From an uncultured bacterium (GTDB lineage: Bacteria; Actinomycetota; Coriobacteriia; Coriobacteriales; Eggerthellaceae), in the NCBI GenBank assembly GCA_905215035.1, contig CAJMOJ010000001.1, forward strand, positions 1-64,000: a stretch of DNA of 64,000 nucleotides. The letters run 5' to 3'. A program made the position numbers and the translations under genes. Below, piece by piece: positions 17,999 to 26,895 of the stretch. How positions within the stretch are numbered: the first letter of the stretch is position 1; each line of letters starts with the position of its first letter. The notes under the pieces were generated by a model. The model was not told where the DNA came from and did no database searches. It saw nothing but the letters and a program-made list of their open reading frames with translations.

Positions 17999-19731
17999 TT
18001 CGTGTTTCTAATCTTGCGCTTTCACTTGATGCAGGATTGCCCGAAGCAGAGGAGTTGCGTCGTAGTGAGGTGGCTCGTGCGCTTTCTGTGAAACCACAAG
18101 ACATTACGTCTTGTGTGCTTGTTAAGCGGAGTGTTGATGCTCGTAAAAAAAGCAAGGTCCATTTTGTTGTCGCGCTCGATATAACCCTTAAAAATCCAAG
18201 TGATGAAGCTGCGTTATTAGCGGGCAAACACGTCTGTGCTAAGGGTATTACGATCACGCACCCAAAACCCTATAAGCCACTTGAAATTCCTGATTGTTCG
18301 GGGTGTGATGTTCTTTCGCCTGTTGTTGTGGGCGCAGGCCCTGCGGGACTCTTTGCAGCGCTCTATCTTGCTAGGGCCGGATTGCGACCGTATTTGATTG
18401 AACAAGGTGCTCCTGTGGAGGAGCGTGTTGTTGATGTTGACCATTTTTTAAAGACGGGTGAACTCGATCCTCTTTCAAATATTCAATTTGGGGAAGGGGG
18501 AGCAGGGACTTTCTCGGATGGAAAATTGACAACCAATATAAAAAATCCTTTAGCGCCCCATGTTCTTAGATGGTTTGTTCAAGCGGGAGCCCCAGAGGAT
18601 ATTTTGTGGCAGGCACATCCTCATATTGGAAGTGATGAACTGCGTCATACCGTTGTTGCATTGCGTAACCAAATTATTGCAGCAGGTGGGCGCGTCCTTT
18701 TTCATACAAAATTTATAGGATTTGAGAAGGATGCTGTTGTCCTCGAGAATACGCAGACCCATGAGCGTTTTATGCTTGCAACGCAGCAGGTAATTTTAGC
18801 GTGTGGGCATTCTGCGCGCGATACTTTTGAAGTGTGTCGTGATGCTCATCTTTGTATGGAGCGTAAACCGTTTTCTGTTGGTGTGCGCATCGAGCATCCT
18901 CAGCAGATAATTAATACTGCGCAATGGGGTAAGGCTGCGTGCCACCCTGCGCTTGGGGCAGCCGAATACAAGATGGCTGTGCATCTTCCCAATAAGCGTA
19001 GTGTCTATACGTTTTGTATGTGTCCTGGTGGAGAGGTGGTAGCGGCCGCAAGTGAAGAAGAAGGCGTCGTTACCAACGGAATGAGTAATTATGCTCGATC
19101 AGGAGACTATGCAAATGCGGCTCTGTTGGTAAATATAGATCCTTCAGATTTTCCTGGCGATGATGTTCTTGCTGGTGTTGCATTTCAGCGTTCATTAGAA
19201 CATGCTGCTTATCGTGCTGTGTGCAGAAGGGGAGGAAAACCTTATCAGGCACCCGCACAGACGGTGGGGTCTTTTCTTGATCAGTATTATCAAAAACACG
19301 GCAAAGAATTGGATGTGCATAGTCATGCACAAGATAGCACGTTGTGCTCTGCGGGCATGCACTACGCTCATGAAGCCAAGCCAGGTTGTATAGCGCATAC
19401 AACCTATCGCCGAGGGGTAATCGAGACACCGCTTTCTGATTGTCTTCCTGATTTTGTAGTGGAGTCGCTTGCGCAGGCACTCCCGCTGCTTGATCGGAAG
19501 CTCAAAGGTTTTGCTGCTCCTCAGGCGGTGATGATTGCCCCAGAGACACGATCTTCTTCGCCTGTGAGAATTGTGAGAGATGAAACCTATCGTGCTCTCC
19601 ATAATCCTTTTCATGATCTTGTGATTTACCCTTGTGGAGAAGGAGCGGGATATGCGGGAGGAATTATGAGTGCTGCCGTTGATGGCTTACGGGTAGCACA
19701 AGCGCTTGTGCGGACATGCATACCGGAGTAA
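17995..19731 (+). CDS. FAD-dependent dehydrogenase, COG2509-like
   Basis: 578 aa. The N-terminal domain (about 1-100, ending in PKPYKPLEIP) precedes a Rossmann motif VVGAGPAGLFAALYLARAG near residue 105; NIQFGEGGAGTFSDGKLTT and a C-terminal GEGAGYAGGIMSAAVDG motif mark the uncharacterised COG2509 FAD proteins. The start is the GTG inside the preceding gene's stop (GTGA overlap), with the purine-rich GAGAGGGGTGGG upstream; this also removes the 29 unrelated residues of a longer in-frame reading. It is coupled with the HI0933-type flavoprotein. The reaction is not known. Confidence 0.88.
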   Translation: MIRVSNLALSLDAGLPEAEELRRSEVARALSVKPQDITSCVLVKRSVDARKKSKVHFVVALDITLKNPSDEAALLAGKHVCAKGITITHPKPYKPLEIPDCSGCDVLSPVVVGAGPAGLFAALYLARAGLRPYLIEQGAPVEERVVDVDHFLKTGELDPLSNIQFGEGGAGTFSDGKLTTNIKNPLAPHVLRWFVQAGAPEDILWQAHPHIGSDELRHTVVALRNQIIAAGGRVLFHTKFIGFEKDAVVLENTQTHERFMLATQQVILACGHSARDTFEVCRDAHLCMERKPFSVGVRIEHPQQIINTAQWGKAACHPALGAAEYKMAVHLPNKRSVYTFCMCPGGEVVAAASEEEGVVTNGMSNYARSGDYANAALLVNIDPSDFPGDDVLAGVAFQRSLEHAAYRAVCRRGGKPYQAPAQTVGSFLDQYYQKHGKELDVHSHAQDSTLCSAGMHYAHEAKPGCIAHTTYRRGVIETPLSDCLPDFVVESLAQALPLLDRKLKGFAAPQAVMIAPETRSSSPVRIVRDETYRALHNPFHDLVIYPCGEGAGYAGGIMSAAVDGLRVAQALVRTCIPE

Positions 19732-19825
19732 TGCGCTTTTGCTATGCTAAAATATGAGGTTCAAAGTTAATAGCTGCCCCGCTATGTGATAGAGGGTGCC
19801 GCAACGTGGGTTTAAGGAAACCGCA

Positions 19826-20470
19826 ATGGAAAACGAACTGAAAGAGGCCGAAAGCCCCAGTCTCACCTCGGTGCATATTCCACCTATCGCACTGCATGCT
19901 CTTAAGGCAGGCGAACCAATTATTTTTCCGACTGATACGCTCTATGGAATGGGTGTGTCAGTTCGTGATGCGAATAGTCCAGAGATTCTTTATCAGCTTA
20001 AACGCCGTGAAAAACGCAAACCAGTAGCTTGGTTGATTTCCGATATTGATGATCTTTTGACGTACGGGAAAGTCGTACCTGAACTTGCACACGCACTTGC
20101 TCGGACGTTTTGGCCCGGGCCATTAACAATCATTGTGCGTGCCTCCGATGCGGTGCCTGAGGCGTTTCGATCTGCTGAAGGAACCATTGGCATGCGCATG
20201 CCTAACAATCCTGAGGCGTTAAAACTCATTGCTGAACTAGGATGCCCCATCGCTACAACATCGGCAAATCTTTCTGGTCAAAAAGCGCCGCGTGCGTTTG
20301 ATCAAATTGATCCGACGCTTATTGAAGCTGTTAGTGTGGCGCTTGATGACGATGAGGATCCAGCACCAAAAAGTGGTATTGCATCGACCATCGTCGATTG
20401 CACTACCGGACATCCAATTATGAAGCGTGTGGGTGCCATTTCCATTGACGACATTCGTGCGTTTTCATAG
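19826..20470 (+). CDS. L-threonylcarbamoyladenylate synthase family (Sua5/YciO/YrdC)
   Basis: 214 aa. Makes threonylcarbamoyl-AMP, the first step of the t6A37 tRNA modification. The YrdC fold is clear: IIFPTDTLYGMGV, then LKRREKRKPVAW, FWPGPLTIIV, IGMRMPNN and PIATTSANLSG. The length matches the short YrdC/TsaC form, without the C-terminal Sua5 domain. The ATG has AAGGAAA 6 bases upstream. The neighbouring rpiB is 77 bases downstream. Confidence 0.93.
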   Translation: MENELKEAESPSLTSVHIPPIALHALKAGEPIIFPTDTLYGMGVSVRDANSPEILYQLKRREKRKPVAWLISDIDDLLTYGKVVPELAHALARTFWPGPLTIIVRASDAVPEAFRSAEGTIGMRMPNNPEALKLIAELGCPIATTSANLSGQKAPRAFDQIDPTLIEAVSVALDDDEDPAPKSGIASTIVDCTTGHPIMKRVGAISIDDIRAFS

Positions 20471-20487
20471 GAAAGGTTTGTGCGCTC

Positions 20488-20521
20488 TTACGCTTGCTTT
20501 TACGTTTGCTATTACGCTTGT
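20488..20521. repeat. Three imperfect 12-bp tandem repeats (TTACGCTTGC)
   Basis: TTACGCTTGC, TTACGTTTGC and TTACGCTTGT follow each other at a 12-base period in the short spacer between the TsaC-type gene and rpiB. It may be a binding-site array or simple slippage. Confidence 0.6.
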
Positions 20522-20547
20522 ATCAATACGGATATGAAGGACTCAAT

Positions 20548-20985
20548 ATGGTACTTTCTTTGGGATCAGACCACGCAGGATTCGAACAAAAACAGGCACT
20601 CGTTGCTTATCTTGTTGGCAAAGGATATGACGTGCTTGACCGAGGTCCTGAAACGGATGATCGTGTTGATTATCCTGACTATGCTGCTCTTGTTGCTCAT
20701 GACGTTGCTGATGGTAGAGCTGATCGCGGTATTTTAGTGTGTGGTACGGGTATCGGCATGGCTCTTGCTGCTGACAAGGTGGCTGGAATACGTGCAGCTA
20801 ATATCACATCGCCTGAATTTGCCGCGCTGTGTCGTGAGCATAATGACGCTAACGTCATCACTCTTTCTGGTCGTTTTGTAGACTTGGAGACTAATGAGCA
20901 GATTGTTGATATCTTTTTAACTACCGATTTCGCAGGTGGTCGCCATGCTCAGCGTGTTGCAAAGATTATGGAGCTAGATGCTTAG
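20548..20985 (+). CDS. rpiB: Ribose-5-phosphate isomerase B
   Basis: 145 aa. Interconverts ribose 5-phosphate and ribulose 5-phosphate in the pentose phosphate pathway. Features: SDHAGFEQKQ near the N terminus, the active-site Cys in GILVCGTGIGMALAADK, and the HNDANVITLSGR strand. The ATG at 20548 has GAAGGA upstream; earlier in-frame starts run through the repeats at 20488-20521. Related LacA/B isomerases are a less likely alternative given the length and motifs. Confidence 0.94.
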   Translation: MVLSLGSDHAGFEQKQALVAYLVGKGYDVLDRGPETDDRVDYPDYAALVAHDVADGRADRGILVCGTGIGMALAADKVAGIRAANITSPEFAALCREHNDANVITLSGRFVDLETNEQIVDIFLTTDFAGGRHAQRVAKIMELDA

Positions 20986-21031
20986 CTGATTGCATGAAAA
21001 GACGTCTACGAGAGAAGAAAGTGGGTACGCG

Positions 21032-21634
21032 ATGGGTCGTGGTGGAAAAATCCTTGTAGTGATTTTGGTGATTTTTGCTACGGTTGGCATGGATTTCTTA
21101 CTCACGGGATGGGGGACATATCCACCTGATCGAGCAAAAGCAGAAGTTTCTGCTCAGCTTGATGCATTTAAGAAGAGCGAACCTTGCTTTTTGACCGATG
21201 ACAGTGCAATTGATTTCTCTGAGTTTGGCATAACTTCAGAAGAGGATAAAAAAGCTTATCTTGATTCGTTTTCCTACTCTTTGGGAAACACGCATTTGCA
21301 GGGTGACAACGGGTGTCGCGTAACGGTCAATATAACCTCAAAACAACTTGCGGGCGCGTTAATTAAGAGTTTTGACTCATTGCTTTCATATGGCACTATG
21401 GAGCGCACAAAAGCTATGCCGCAAGATCAAATTGATGCCGGACGCAATCAGGTAGTGCGTGATAACCTCATGAATGAAGATGCAACCAACACCACAGTTG
21501 AGATACAAGTTGTTTCTCAGGATGATCAGTGGGAGATAACTGATGAAGGTAAGCTTGCTTTAGCACAAGCGATTTTTGGCGATGTGGCTTCTGTTAAGCA
21601 ATCATTACAAACCGCTTTGCAAGCGTCAGCGTAA
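21032..21634 (+). CDS. Lipoprotein-family paralogue 2, with Trp in place of the lipobox Cys
   Basis: 200 aa. The layout is that of its neighbours at 21678 and 11111: an N-terminal hydrophobic helix, then an acidic mature part with a VNITSKQLAGALIKS motif and a TTVEIQVV...W.ITDEGKLALAQAI end, matching TVTVEM...W.PTDTGEQALANAI in member 1. At the expected lipobox it reads LLTGW (Trp27, codon TGG at 21110-21112) where Cys is required, one base from TGC or TGT. It would therefore stay as a membrane-anchored or secreted protein without lipid. The start at 21032 is the first ATG, with a purine-rich upstream. Function unknown. Confidence 0.78.
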   Translation: MGRGGKILVVILVIFATVGMDFLLTGWGTYPPDRAKAEVSAQLDAFKKSEPCFLTDDSAIDFSEFGITSEEDKKAYLDSFSYSLGNTHLQGDNGCRVTVNITSKQLAGALIKSFDSLLSYGTMERTKAMPQDQIDAGRNQVVRDNLMNEDATNTTVEIQVVSQDDQWEITDEGKLALAQAIFGDVASVKQSLQTALQASA

Positions 21635-21677
21635 GTAGCATTCCCCGTAGTATTGGTTCAGTAGGAAGCAAGGTAGT

Positions 21678-22376
21678 ATGACGACATCTGAAGTCAAGAC
21701 GGCATTTGAAAGCACCCATTATGCAGGAAGTAAGTTTATGTTGATCATATGCTTGCTATGCGTGGTAATGTTTGCTGGTATGAGTCTTGTTGGATGTGCT
21801 TCTGAGGCAGATGCAGCAAAAAATGTTGTATCTGATGCGCTTTCTCAATTTGCACCTAAAGAAGAACACGAAGAAGAGCTTCAAAACCTTATTGCTAATG
21901 AGCAATTTGCAACGTTGGGGGTTGATGTTTCAGCGTTGGTTAAAACGTGGCTTTCTGACTACAAGTTTGAAGTGGGAGATGCCAGCGTGTCAGAAGACGG
22001 CATGAGTGCTACGGTGCAAGCAAAAGTAACGTCAAAACAACTGTTAAGTGCGGTTGATACATGGAGTATTGACTATACCTCGTATGCGTCGCAAGCTGCT
22101 TATGAAGGAACGAGTGCTTCTGATATTGCACAAACGGCCGGTCAGATGCTTATGACAAAGTGTGATGAGCTTGAACCAACCGAAAGTGAAATAAGCGTGT
22201 CGCTTGTTAAGCAGGCATTTGAAAAAGATACTAATACTCCTGTTGCTATGCCAGGCGAGAATGAACGTGATAGCGTTGATATTCGCTGGGTGCTCGATCC
22301 ACAAGGACAAGCTTCAATTCTAACGGCGGTTTTAGGAGCGGCTGATTATCTTAATGAAGCAGGTGCTCAGGAATAG
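21678..22376 (+). CDS. Lipoprotein, member 3 of the paralogous family
   Basis: 232 aa. The signal has a lipobox LVGC with the lipidated Cys at residue 40. The mature domain shares the QAKVTSKQLLSAVDTW motif and the C-terminal IRWVLDPQGQASILTAVLG layout with the other two members. It starts 43 bases after member 2, so the pair looks like a tandem duplication. The start ATG (21678) has AAGG close by; an internal ATG at 21738 with AGGAAG 7 bases upstream would give a shorter signal without a basic n-region and is a real alternative. Function unknown. Confidence 0.8.
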   Translation: MTTSEVKTAFESTHYAGSKFMLIICLLCVVMFAGMSLVGCASEADAAKNVVSDALSQFAPKEEHEEELQNLIANEQFATLGVDVSALVKTWLSDYKFEVGDASVSEDGMSATVQAKVTSKQLLSAVDTWSIDYTSYASQAAYEGTSASDIAQTAGQMLMTKCDELEPTESEISVSLVKQAFEKDTNTPVAMPGENERDSVDIRWVLDPQGQASILTAVLGAADYLNEAGAQE

Positions 22377-22515
22377 CGATAGTTGTGAAATGGGAGATAA
22401 GGGTAGTCTTAAGACGTAAGAGTAACTAGGTGCTGTTGTTAAAAACGATAGCACTCAACGATATGACCGTAACCAACGAGATCCATCGTCTGTAATCAAG
22501 AAAGGATTAACAATC

Positions 22516-23778
22516 ATGGCGTTAACATTTTTACCTCGAAGTGATGCACAAGTTGCAGAAGCTATTCAAGCTGAATTGGGACGTGAACGTTCTTGTATTG
22601 AGTTGATTGCTTCTGAGAACTTTACTTCTCCTGCAGTAATGGAGGCGGTAGGGTCTGTTCTTACGAACAAGTATGCAGAAGGGTATCCTTCAAAACGCTA
22701 CTATGGCGGTTGCGATAAGGTTGATGTTGTCGAAAATCTTGCTCGCGATCGTGCAAAGGAGCTTTTTGGAGCAAACTTTGCTAATGTTCAGCCCCACTCA
22801 GGTGCTAACGCCAATCTTGCTGCCTATAATGCATTAATCAATTTAGGTGATACGGTCTTAGGTCTTTCTCTTGATCACGGTGGACATTTGACGCATGGTT
22901 CGCCCGTCAATTTTTCTGGTAAGAATTATCACATTGTTGCCTATGGGGTAAATCCTGAGACTGAGCGCATTGATTATGATGAAATGGAGCGCTTGGCAAA
23001 AGAGCACAAACCCAAGCTTATTGTGGGAGGCGCGTCTGCTTATCCTCGTGTTATTGATTTTGAGCGCATGGCCGAAATTGCTCATTCGGTGGGTGCATAT
23101 CTCATGATCGATATGGCTCACATTGCAGGTCTTGTTGCAACGGGAGCCCATCCAAGTCCGGTGCCTTATGCTGATGTCGTAACGTCCACAAGTCACAAAA
23201 CGCTTCGCGGTCCTCGTGGTGGCTTCATTCTTTCAAATGATGAAGAGATTGCTAAAAAGATTGACAAAGCAGTGTTTCCCGGAACGCAAGGCGGTCCTTT
23301 GATGCATGTTATTGCAGGAAAGGCTGTTGCGTTTGGAGAAGCGCTCAAGCCAGAATTCAGCACCTATATTGATAATGTTATTGCAAATAACAAGGCGATG
23401 GGAGAAGCCATGACGCAAGGTGGTTTGCGCTTGGTATCAGGTGGTTCTGATAATCATTTATGCCTTGTTGATCTTACTCCAGCTGACATTACGGGCAAGG
23501 ATGCCGAAAAAGTACTTGAATCCGTTGGTCTGACCGTTAACAAGAATACTATTCCTAATGAGACACGCTCTCCTTTTGTTACTTCAGGCATTCGCGTGGG
23601 TACAGCGGCGGGTACTACCCGTGGCTTTACTGCCGATGATTTTGCTCAGATCGGCTCTCTTATTGCTCGTGCGGTCTTTAACGCATCTGATGAGGCTGCT
23701 CTTGCTCAAGTACGTGCTGAGGTTGATGCGCTTATTGAGAAATGCCCTCTCTATCCTGAGTATGGTCCTGCTCTCTAA
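22516..23778 (+). CDS. glyA: Serine hydroxymethyltransferase
   Basis: 420 aa, standard length. PLP enzyme converting serine and tetrahydrofolate to glycine and methylene-THF. The PLP Lys is in the [13 protein letters not shown] motif, with IELIASENF and [14 protein letters not shown] at the N-terminal side. The RBS AAAGGA lies 9 bases upstream. It heads a run of one-carbon and pyrimidine genes (upp, dCMP deaminase); no riboswitch is visible upstream. Confidence 0.98.
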   Translation: MALTFLPRSDAQVAEAIQAELGRERSCIELIASENFTSPAVMEAVGSVLTNKYAEGYPSKRYYGGCDKVDVVENLARDRAKELFGANFANVQPHSGANANLAAYNALINLGDTVLGLSLDHGGHLTHGSPVNFSGKNYHIVAYGVNPETERIDYDEMERLAKEHKPKLIVGGASAYPRVIDFERMAEIAHSVGAYLMIDMAHIAGLVATGAHPSPVPYADVVTSTSHKTLRGPRGGFILSNDEEIAKKIDKAVFPGTQGGPLMHVIAGKAVAFGEALKPEFSTYIDNVIANNKAMGEAMTQGGLRLVSGGSDNHLCLVDLTPADITGKDAEKVLESVGLTVNKNTIPNETRSPFVTSGIRVGTAAGTTRGFTADDFAQIGSLIARAVFNASDEAALAQVRAEVDALIEKCPLYPEYGPAL

Positions 23779-23832
23779 GTGCTCTAAATTTCCTAAGCGC
23801 TTGTTCTGGTAAGACATTGGTTAAGAGGTCAT

Positions 23833-24576
23833 ATGAATCGCACTGAATTAGCCCATCGCTATCCTGCTTGCAGTGAGTTACTTTGTGAGCTTACGGATGA
23901 GACGCTTGCGCGTCTTAGCCTACTTGATAATCCGCTTGTTGCTCACAAAGTAACCTTATTGCGCGATAAAGAAACATCAAGTGCGACATTCAGACGCTTG
24001 GTCAAAGAGTTGACTTATCTTGAGGCATATCCTGCTACAGCAACGTTGCCGACCGTTCCTGTGACGGTGGAAACACCGCTTGCTACGACTGAAGGTGTTA
24101 CGCTTGCTAAGACTGTGCCGACTATTGTTCCTATTTTGCGTGCGGGCCTTGCTATGGCGGATGCTTTGAGCGACATTATGCCGCTTGCACCAATCGCTCA
24201 TTTGGGTATGTTTAGGGATGAACAGACTCATGAGCCGTTAGTGTATTACGGTAAGTTTCCCCACGATCTTGCTGATCGTCCCGTAATGGTGGTGGATCCC
24301 ATGCTTGCTACAGGCGGTTCTATGCTTGAAGCGCTTGCGGAATTACGCAAACGGGGGGCTGTGCGCATTATTGTAATGGTATTGGTGGCATCTCCTCAGG
24401 GCGTCATGCGTGTTTTAACTGAAGATCCTGATTGTTTGCTATACGTATGCGCTCTTGATGAGGGCCTTAATGATCAAGCCTATATTGTTCCTGGTCTAGG
24501 AGATGCAGGTGATCGCATTTTTGAGACCGAGAATGCGTTATTAGACTCATCGCTCTATAAAAACGCCTGTCAGTAA
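23833..24576 (+). CDS. upp: Uracil phosphoribosyltransferase with N-terminal extension
   Basis: 247 aa. Converts uracil and PRPP to UMP (pyrimidine salvage). The body matches Upp: NPLVAHKVTLLRDKETSS, VPILRAGLAMADAL, the PRPP loop VMVVDPMLATGGSM and the uracil-binding end YIVPGLGDAGDRIF. Upp is usually near 208 aa; about 30 residues before the conserved LLDNPL are extra here. The ATG has AAGAGG upstream at 23823-23828, and I see no better internal start. It follows glyA by 54 bases. Confidence 0.95.
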   Translation: MNRTELAHRYPACSELLCELTDETLARLSLLDNPLVAHKVTLLRDKETSSATFRRLVKELTYLEAYPATATLPTVPVTVETPLATTEGVTLAKTVPTIVPILRAGLAMADALSDIMPLAPIAHLGMFRDEQTHEPLVYYGKFPHDLADRPVMVVDPMLATGGSMLEALAELRKRGAVRIIVMVLVASPQGVMRVLTEDPDCLLYVCALDEGLNDQAYIVPGLGDAGDRIFETENALLDSSLYKNACQ

Positions 24577-24686
24577 TCGGATAATTGGCTTGATGATGCT
24601 TATGTGTGCTACAAGATTTGTTGTTTGCTAGACTCATTACTGCAGAAGGCGATGGGTTATTCGGGGTATAAAGGAGGGCATTTGTC

Positions 24687-25178
24687 ATGACTGATACGTA
24701 TTGTTCTAATACCGATCATCGTCCCTCATGGGATGAGTATTTTATGACGCTCGCCAATGAGGTTCGCACGCGTACAACGTGTATGCGACGTGGCGTGGGA
24801 GCGATTATCGTAAAAGACAGACGCATTCTTGCCACCGGTTACAACGGTGTTCCAACAGGATTGCGCCATTGCTCAGAGACGGGATGTTTGCGTCAACAAT
24901 TAGGCGTGCCGAGTGGGGAGCGCCATGAGATTTGTCGAGGGCTTCACGCTGAGCAAAATGCCCTACTTCAAGCGGCGCGCTACGGTATTAATATTGAAGG
25001 TGCCTCTATCTATATCACTACACAACCCTGTGTGGTGTGCGCAAAGATGCTTATTAATGCGGGTATATCAGAAATTATTTATCGTGATCCTTACCCTGAT
25101 CCTCTTGCCATGGAGCTTTTAGAAGAGTCAGGAATTAAGCTGCGTATTTTCTCAGAACCAGATGAGGTAAAGCAGTAG
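24687..25178 (+). CDS. Deoxycytidylate (dCMP) deaminase family protein, ComEB-like
   Basis: 163 aa. Zinc-dependent deaminase giving dUMP for thymidylate synthesis. The zinc and proton-shuttle motif HAEQNAL and the second zinc motif [13 protein letters not shown] are intact; the N terminus [18 protein letters not shown] and [19 protein letters not shown] are typical. The start has AAAGGAGGG upstream. Neighbouring glyA and upp fit a pyrimidine/one-carbon group. Confidence 0.93.
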   Translation: MTDTYCSNTDHRPSWDEYFMTLANEVRTRTTCMRRGVGAIIVKDRRILATGYNGVPTGLRHCSETGCLRQQLGVPSGERHEICRGLHAEQNALLQAARYGINIEGASIYITTQPCVVCAKMLINAGISEIIYRDPYPDPLAMELLEESGIKLRIFSEPDEVKQ

Positions 25179-25341
25179 GTCATCTGCATCTTATTGGTTT
25201 GATTTGGCAGTGAACGGGTTCGCGTCACCACTCACCACGGATAAACGCACCTTGTCTAAAACACCCCTACTCTTAAATCAGTGGCATATATGCTTCTAAA
25301 GGCTTGGGCATTTGGCTCGAGCTAGAAGAGAGAGACTAAAG

Positions 25342-25638
25342 ATGGCACTAGCAATCGTTTTAGGAATCGTTGCAGGACTGATCGGTTTTGTACCGCTTTT
25401 TGTTGCGTTGCGCCTAGCTCGTCGCTCTACTTCTACTTCAGCATTGACAGCTGGCATGTATGGACTCGGTGGTTCGTTTATTTCACTCATCGTACTTGCC
25501 GTTTGCATGATTGCTTGTGCAATGTTGGATCGAGGCAATGTATTGCCTTTTGGAATTGCAGAAATGGCAACCATTATTGTGGTTACTTCTGTATATGTGC
25601 TTTATAAGAATGTGCTTGCTAAGAAGAAAACTAAGTAA
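25342..25638 (+). CDS. Small membrane protein at the head of the ATP synthase operon (AtpI-like)
   Basis: 98 aa with three hydrophobic helices (about 2-24, 35-62, 70-88) and a KKKTK tail. Its place 24 bases before atpB is that of AtpI/AtpZ-type proteins, which help c-ring assembly or ion supply. The sequence itself has no diagnostic motif, so the name rests on position and topology. The ATG at 25342 is taken because earlier in-frame codons are Arg-rich and lack an RBS. Confidence 0.75.
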   Translation: MALAIVLGIVAGLIGFVPLFVALRLARRSTSTSALTAGMYGLGGSFISLIVLAVCMIACAMLDRGNVLPFGIAEMATIIVVTSVYVLYKNVLAKKKTK

Positions 25639-25662
25639 GCAAACGGAAGGTAGGGATTTAAG

Positions 25663-26466
25663 TTGAGCGAAATGCCCATTGTATCAGCGCTTAATGACTT
25701 TGTCGCTGAAGCTCAGCATATCGGATCTTCGTTTGATTCGGTTGCGGTATTTTCCATTTTTGGATGGGAGATTAGCCAATACACTCTCTATATGTTTATT
25801 GCGCTTGCTGTAGTTTTACTCCTCATTCTTGTTGGTGGTCGCAAGCTTCAGCTTATCCCTCATAACAAATTCACTGGTACGCTTGAGTATGGTTATGAGT
25901 TTGTACAAAACTCAATTGGTGCCGACGTTATCGGTGAAGGCTTTAAGAAACATATTCCGTTCTTAGCAACCTTGTTCTTCTTTATTTTGGTTGCAAACGT
26001 AATTGGTTTGATCCCAGGCGCTAAGGCAGCAACGGGATCTATTTCTGTTACCTGGGCTCTTGCACTCGTTTCGTTTGTTTACTTTAACTTCTACGGCCTT
26101 AAGCAGTTGGGTATTCTTGGCTATATGAAGTCATTTGCACCACACGGTGTTCCTGCTCCTATGATTCCTGTTGTTTGGTTCTTGGAGTTTGTGTCTATGG
26201 TCATCCGCGTTCTTACGCTGGCAGTTCGACTTTATGGCAACATGTTGGCTGGTCACTCGATCTTGGCAGTATTCTCTCTTGCTACTACCATCTTCTTGCA
26301 GACCGCTATTTTCCAAATGGATATCGTTGCAGGTATCCCCGCAATCGCGTGGTTCTTCCTGCTGTTCTTTATGTATGCGCTTGAGACTCTGGTTGCTTTC
26401 TTGCAGGCATACGTATTCGCAATTCTTTCTGCTTCTTACATCGGTTTGGCTATCCACCCTCACTGA
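25663..26466 (+). CDS. atpB: ATP synthase Fo subunit a
   Basis: 267 aa, polytopic membrane subunit forming the two proton half-channels with the c-ring. The essential Arg is in VRLYGNMLAGH near residue 190, and the last helices carry LETLVAFLQAYVFAIL. TTG at 25663 is taken as start (GGAAGGTAGGGA ends 7 bases upstream); an ATG three codons later is an alternative. It begins 24 bases after the AtpI-like gene. Confidence 0.96.
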   Translation: MSEMPIVSALNDFVAEAQHIGSSFDSVAVFSIFGWEISQYTLYMFIALAVVLLLILVGGRKLQLIPHNKFTGTLEYGYEFVQNSIGADVIGEGFKKHIPFLATLFFFILVANVIGLIPGAKAATGSISVTWALALVSFVYFNFYGLKQLGILGYMKSFAPHGVPAPMIPVVWFLEFVSMVIRVLTLAVRLYGNMLAGHSILAVFSLATTIFLQTAIFQMDIVAGIPAIAWFFLLFFMYALETLVAFLQAYVFAILSASYIGLAIHPH

Positions 26467-26612
26467 TCAAGAAGCACCCCCATTCATTCCTTTGGCACAG
26501 GGAATTGTATGTGCCGCATAACTTTGGTACTGCAGCTGGTACAAAAATTTGCAGCTGAAAGAATAAATCTGAGTAAGAAAGAAGGAATCTTACTCAACTA
26601 AAGGAGGTAATC
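26467..26612 (+). promoter_or_regulatory. atpB-atpE spacer with CAGCTG hairpin
   Basis: This 146-base spacer is the longest inside the atp operon. CAGCTG occurs at 26532-26537 and again at 26552-26557, able to pair around an AT-rich loop, and it ends in a consensus AAAGGAGGT RBS for atpE (26601-26609). This fits the need for extra c-subunit translation or mRNA processing, though that is inference. Confidence 0.4.
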
Positions 26613-26831
26613 GTGGAACTTAGTATTGCGCTCGCCGCCCTGAAGGTTGTTGGCTATGGTCTTGCTGCCATTGGCCCTGGCATCGGTATCGGTGTTGCTA
26701 CCTATGGTTTGTGCGTTTCCGCAGCACGTCAGCCTGAAATGAAGGGTCAGCTCATGGGCTACTTCTTCATCGGTGCTGCTATGTCTGAGGCACTCGCACT
26801 GCTTGGCTTGGTTCTTTTCTTCATCGGCTAA
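26613..26831 (+). CDS. atpE: ATP synthase Fo subunit c
   Basis: 72 aa, a two-helix hairpin with the polar loop ARQPE. The ion-binding carboxylate is Glu59 in AAMSEALALLG. There is no Gln in the first helix and Ala follows the Glu, so the Na+-type ligand set (Gln, Glu, Ser/Thr) is absent and the ring should carry protons. The start is GTG with the RBS AAAGGAGGT. Confidence 0.97.
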   Translation: MELSIALAALKVVGYGLAAIGPGIGIGVATYGLCVSAARQPEMKGQLMGYFFIGAAMSEALALLGLVLFFIG

Positions 26832-26895
26832 ACGGATCTAGAAACCAATTTGTGATTCGAAATCGACTCGATTAGAAGAGAAGGAGGCAAGCGAA

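Noticed and set aside
22377..22515. Possible glycine riboswitch upstream of glyA
   Set aside because: No paired aptamer core; only a 5-bp GTGCT/AGCAC hairpin is seen.
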